From contig JAIBEZ010000031.1 of NCBI GenBank assembly GCA_019459485.1, positions 25,043-89,042 on the forward strand: a stretch of 64,000 nt of DNA, given 5' to 3'. Shown here piece by piece: positions 62,153 to 64,000 of the stretch; position 1 is the first letter of the stretch; each line of letters opens with the position of its first letter. Below the pieces are notes generated by a model. It had not been told where the DNA came from and did no database searches. It worked only from the letters and a program-made list of their open reading frames with translations. The stretch is from Prolixibacteraceae bacterium. Its GTDB lineage: Bacteria > Bacteroidota > Bacteroidia > Bacteroidales > Prolixibacteraceae. The position numbers and the translations under genes were made by a program.

Positions 62153-63046
62153 ATGATGGAAAAAAATCTTTCACGTCGTATTTTTCTGCAAAGAAGTATC
62201 GTTGCCGGAATCGGACTTTCAATGATAGATCCGTTTACAGCGCTTGCAAGCTCAAAAAAATCTGGAATGAAACTGGGTTTGGTTACCTACCAGTGGGGCA
62301 AAGACTGGGACTTACCGACACTGATTGCCAATTGTGAAAAAACCGGATTTCTGGGTGTTGAATTGCGCACCGAACATGCCCACAAAGTGGAGTCGAATCT
62401 TTCGGCCATTCAACGTTCCGAAGTAAAAAAGCGGTTTGCGGACAGTCCGGTTACCTGTTTGGGTTACGGGGCTAATTTTGAATACCATAGTCCCGATAAG
62501 GTAGCACTTCGGAAAAATATTGATCAGACCAAGGAGTACATCCAGCTTTGCAAGGACATTGGTGCGACCGGTATTAAGGTAAAGCCAAATGGTTTGCCTG
62601 CTGAAGTTGCCAAGGAAAAAACGATTTCGCAGATTGCGGCTTCGCTGAACGAAGTTGGTAAGTTTGCCAGTAATCTGGGGCAGCTGGTGAGGGTTGAAGT
62701 GCACGGAAACCTGTCGCAGGAGATACCAAACATGAAAGCTATTTTTGAGCAGGTGACCGAAAAGAGCGTGAAAATGTGCTGGAACTGTAACGACGAGGAT
62801 TTGTTGCCACCCGGATTGGAACCAAATTTTAATTCAGTAAAAAAATGGTTTGGCGATACTGTTCATGTGCGTGAATTGAATGTGGGCAACTATCCTTATC
62901 AGCAGCTGATGGATCTGTTTACCGGGATCAAATACGATGGCTGGATTTTGCTCGAAGCCCGCACTGAACCTGCTGACAAAATTGCTGCCATGAACGAACA
63001 GATGATGGTTTTTAACGAAATGATTGCCAAAGCAAAAAAGGGCTGA
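62153..63046 (+). CDS. Tat-exported sugar phosphate isomerase/epimerase-like protein
   Basis: 297 residues with a twin-arginine signal (LSRRIFLQRSIVAGIGLSM). The mature TIM barrel has MKLGLVTYQWGKDWDLPTL, FLGVELRTEHAHKVES, IKVKPNGLPAE, VRVEVHGNLSQEIPNM, and MCWNCNDEDLLPPG, with acidic and His residues of the metal site. It is a paralogue in family, not in close sequence, of the protein at 58868. It is expected to work in the same exported sugar pathway as the Gfo/Idh protein. It ends with the strong terminator at 63094. Confidence 0.88.
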   Translation: MMEKNLSRRIFLQRSIVAGIGLSMIDPFTALASSKKSGMKLGLVTYQWGKDWDLPTLIANCEKTGFLGVELRTEHAHKVESNLSAIQRSEVKKRFADSPVTCLGYGANFEYHSPDKVALRKNIDQTKEYIQLCKDIGATGIKVKPNGLPAEVAKEKTISQIAASLNEVGKFASNLGQLVRVEVHGNLSQEIPNMKAIFEQVTEKSVKMCWNCNDEDLLPPGLEPNFNSVKKWFGDTVHVRELNVGNYPYQQLMDLFTGIKYDGWILLEARTEPADKIAAMNEQMMVFNEMIAKAKKG

Positions 63047-63093
63047 AAAAATTGGTTTTACCTCAGATTACTTAGATGAACACAAAATAAAAA

Positions 63094-63113
63094 AATCCCG
63101 TCGTAACGGGATT
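63094..63113. terminator. Bidirectional rho-independent terminator
   Basis: AATCCCGT and ACGGGATT arms with a four-base CGTA loop, preceded by A's and followed by T's, so it works for both the isomerase (plus) and the outer-membrane protein (minus) genes that converge here. Confidence 0.9.
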
Positions 63114-63167
63114 TTTTTTATACTTTCGGTATGTTCAGTAACAATACCTGTTTTGCTTGTCCGATTC

Positions 63168-63716
63168 TTATTTGAATGACAGACCAACCGTTGAAACGCC
63201 GGTTGACAAATCAAGGAATAATCCTACATGGCTGCTGAGGTGGTATTCTGCCCCTAAATGCAAGTCAAGAAATAAAGGATTTGCAGTCCGGTAACCGGGA
63301 TACGTATTGTATCCATTATCCCATCTGGTGTTTACGACAGTAAATCCCAATGAACCTGCGATATAAAAATCCCAGTTAGAATTTGCATTCAGTGCCTGAT
63401 CCAGATAGTACGATCCTTTAACACCCAATGGCATAACTGTTTCACGATAATAGTATTTATCATTTCTGTATGATAAGAAAGTGATAAAGGGAGCCAATGT
63501 AAAGTTTCTGGCTACATCAAATTCATAGTTGAGGTTAAAAACCGGCAACGAACGCCCTACATAATTGTAATAACCGTAATAACCGCCAATACCCAAACCT
63601 GCGTTAAAGGTACCACCGTAGCTTTCGCCACCGGTTGTGCGGTTTTGAGCTGATAAATTTGTCCCAAAAATCATCAGAAGAGACAGCAATGTAAATGTTA
63701 AAATCCTTGTTTTCAT
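63168..63716 (-). CDS. Small outer-membrane beta-barrel protein
   Basis: 182 residues with a signal peptide (MKTRILTFTLLSLLMIFGTNLSAQ). The mature part has alternating hydrophobic/aromatic strands (GIGGYYGYYNYVGRSLPVFNL-type segment, FTLAPFITFLSYRN, WDFYIAGSLGFTVVNTR, LFLDLHLGAEYHLSSHVGLFLDLSTG) and ends in a C-terminal Phe-Lys, as in eight-stranded OmpX/OMP_b-brl families. It probably sits in the outer membrane; function unknown. It stands alone between a bidirectional terminator and repeat copy 3. Confidence 0.85.
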   Translation of the reverse strand: MKTRILTFTLLSLLMIFGTNLSAQNRTTGGESYGGTFNAGLGIGGYYGYYNYVGRSLPVFNLNYEFDVARNFTLAPFITFLSYRNDKYYYRETVMPLGVKGSYYLDQALNANSNWDFYIAGSLGFTVVNTRWDNGYNTYPGYRTANPLFLDLHLGAEYHLSSHVGLFLDLSTGVSTVGLSFK

Positions 63717-63769
63717 TGTTTTTATTTTAGAGTTTGGTAATAAAATTCAATTCGATAATTATTTATTTT

Positions 63770-63889
63770 TATGGATATCCGTAATATTACCCAATGTCTT
63801 AAAAGTCATTCAATTGTCATTTGGTAGTCATTAAGTTGCCTGTAAACTACAACAGAATGACAATAAATGAACTGTGTTAAAATCCAAAT
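63770..63889. repeat. Dispersed structured repeat, copy 3, next to an IS110 transposase end
   Basis: Starts GGATATCCGTAATATTACCC as in copy 2, with ATTGTCATT (63813-63821) and AATGACAAT (63856-63864) arms and a 34-base loop. Similarity to copy 2 is strong up to about 63870 and weak afterwards, where the IS110 transposase end lies. The final block shared by copies 1 and 2 (ATAGGTATG...GGTCAATCAT) is missing. Confidence 0.85.
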
Positions 63890-64000
63890 TTAAATTGCAA
63901 AATCTTTCGCATATAGTTCAGATTTTGAAGTTAGAGCAAAAGCTTGTTTGACTAGCTTGTTAGCTACCGCAATTAAAGCCAGTTTTTTTGCTTTGCCTTT
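63890..64000 (-). mobile_element. IS110-family transposase, C-terminal end (cut by window)
   Basis: The minus strand is open from the window edge to TAA at 63890-63892 and gives 36 residues: KGKAKKLALIAVANKLVKQ, then AFALTSKSELYAKDFAI. The K.KKLALIAVANKL.KQAFA segment is typical of the transposase_20 domain end of IS110/IS116/IS902 elements. The rest of the element is outside the window. It directly abuts repeat copy 3. Such transposases use a DEDD/Ser recombinase and, in IS621-like members, a bridge RNA. Confidence 0.8.

Overview
The window looks like chromosomal DNA of a member of the Bacteroidota. The reasons are a type IX secretion sorting domain on a beta-helix protein, TAnnTTTG-type -7 promoter boxes, few recognisable Shine-Dalgarno sequences, a periplasmic-ligand style propeller kinase, a GH172 enzyme, and Tat-exported Gfo/Idh and TIM-barrel isomerase proteins. 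A Marinilabiliales/Prolixibacteraceae-like host is a guess. No rRNA, tRNA or CRISPR array was seen.

Layout. (1) 1-4644: a response regulator cut by the window edge and two PAS sensor kinases, all on the minus strand. (2) 4671-8495: a secreted GH172-type glycosidase, then a divergent ABC ATPase/permease/LolA-like operon. (3) 8492-29366: one very compact minus-strand exopolysaccharide operon of 15 genes. It is read from a phosphoglycosyl transferase (with an N-terminal pseudo-receiver) through a TolC-like protein, a Wzc-like chain-length protein with damaged kinase motifs, a flippase, a polymerase, five glycosyltransferases, an acetyltransferase, an FkbM methyltransferase and a T9SS-exported beta-helix protein. 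It ends with a single-module NRPS carrying a formyltransferase domain and its phosphopantetheinyl transferase. A response regulator and a hybrid kinase lie just upstream of it. (4) 29379-36270: a signalling island with hybrid kinases and response regulators. (5) 36295-42344: a partner-switching module (STAS protein, RsbW-like kinase, receiver-PP2C phosphatase) linked to a large ABCG-like transporter and a lipoprotein. (6) 42348-53532: a 1786-residue Ser/Thr kinase-AAA-GAF-histidine kinase, a methyltransferase, an MpaB/DUF2236 protein and a propeller histidine kinase. (7) 53968-58772: histidine catabolism (hutI, ftcD), a monooxygenase-like protein, a HAD phosphatase and a PhnA-like protein. (8) 58868-63716: Tat-exported sugar isomerases and a Gfo/Idh oxidoreductase around a divergent control region with three copies of a palindromic site, then a small outer-membrane protein. 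(9) 63890-64000: the C-terminus of an IS110-family transposase.

How it fits together. The centre is envelope polysaccharide production with an unusual tail of formyl-aminoacyl chemistry, set among many phosphorelay and partner-switching proteins. Three histidine kinases share almost the same catalytic core but have unrelated sensor parts. At one loop in that core each carries an in-frame insert made of repeat-like, palindromic DNA. Dispersed repeats are common: a three-copy structured repeat, with the third copy abutting the IS110 transposase; a pair of related terminator palindromes; and a mosaic of repeats at 59.8-60.3 kb.
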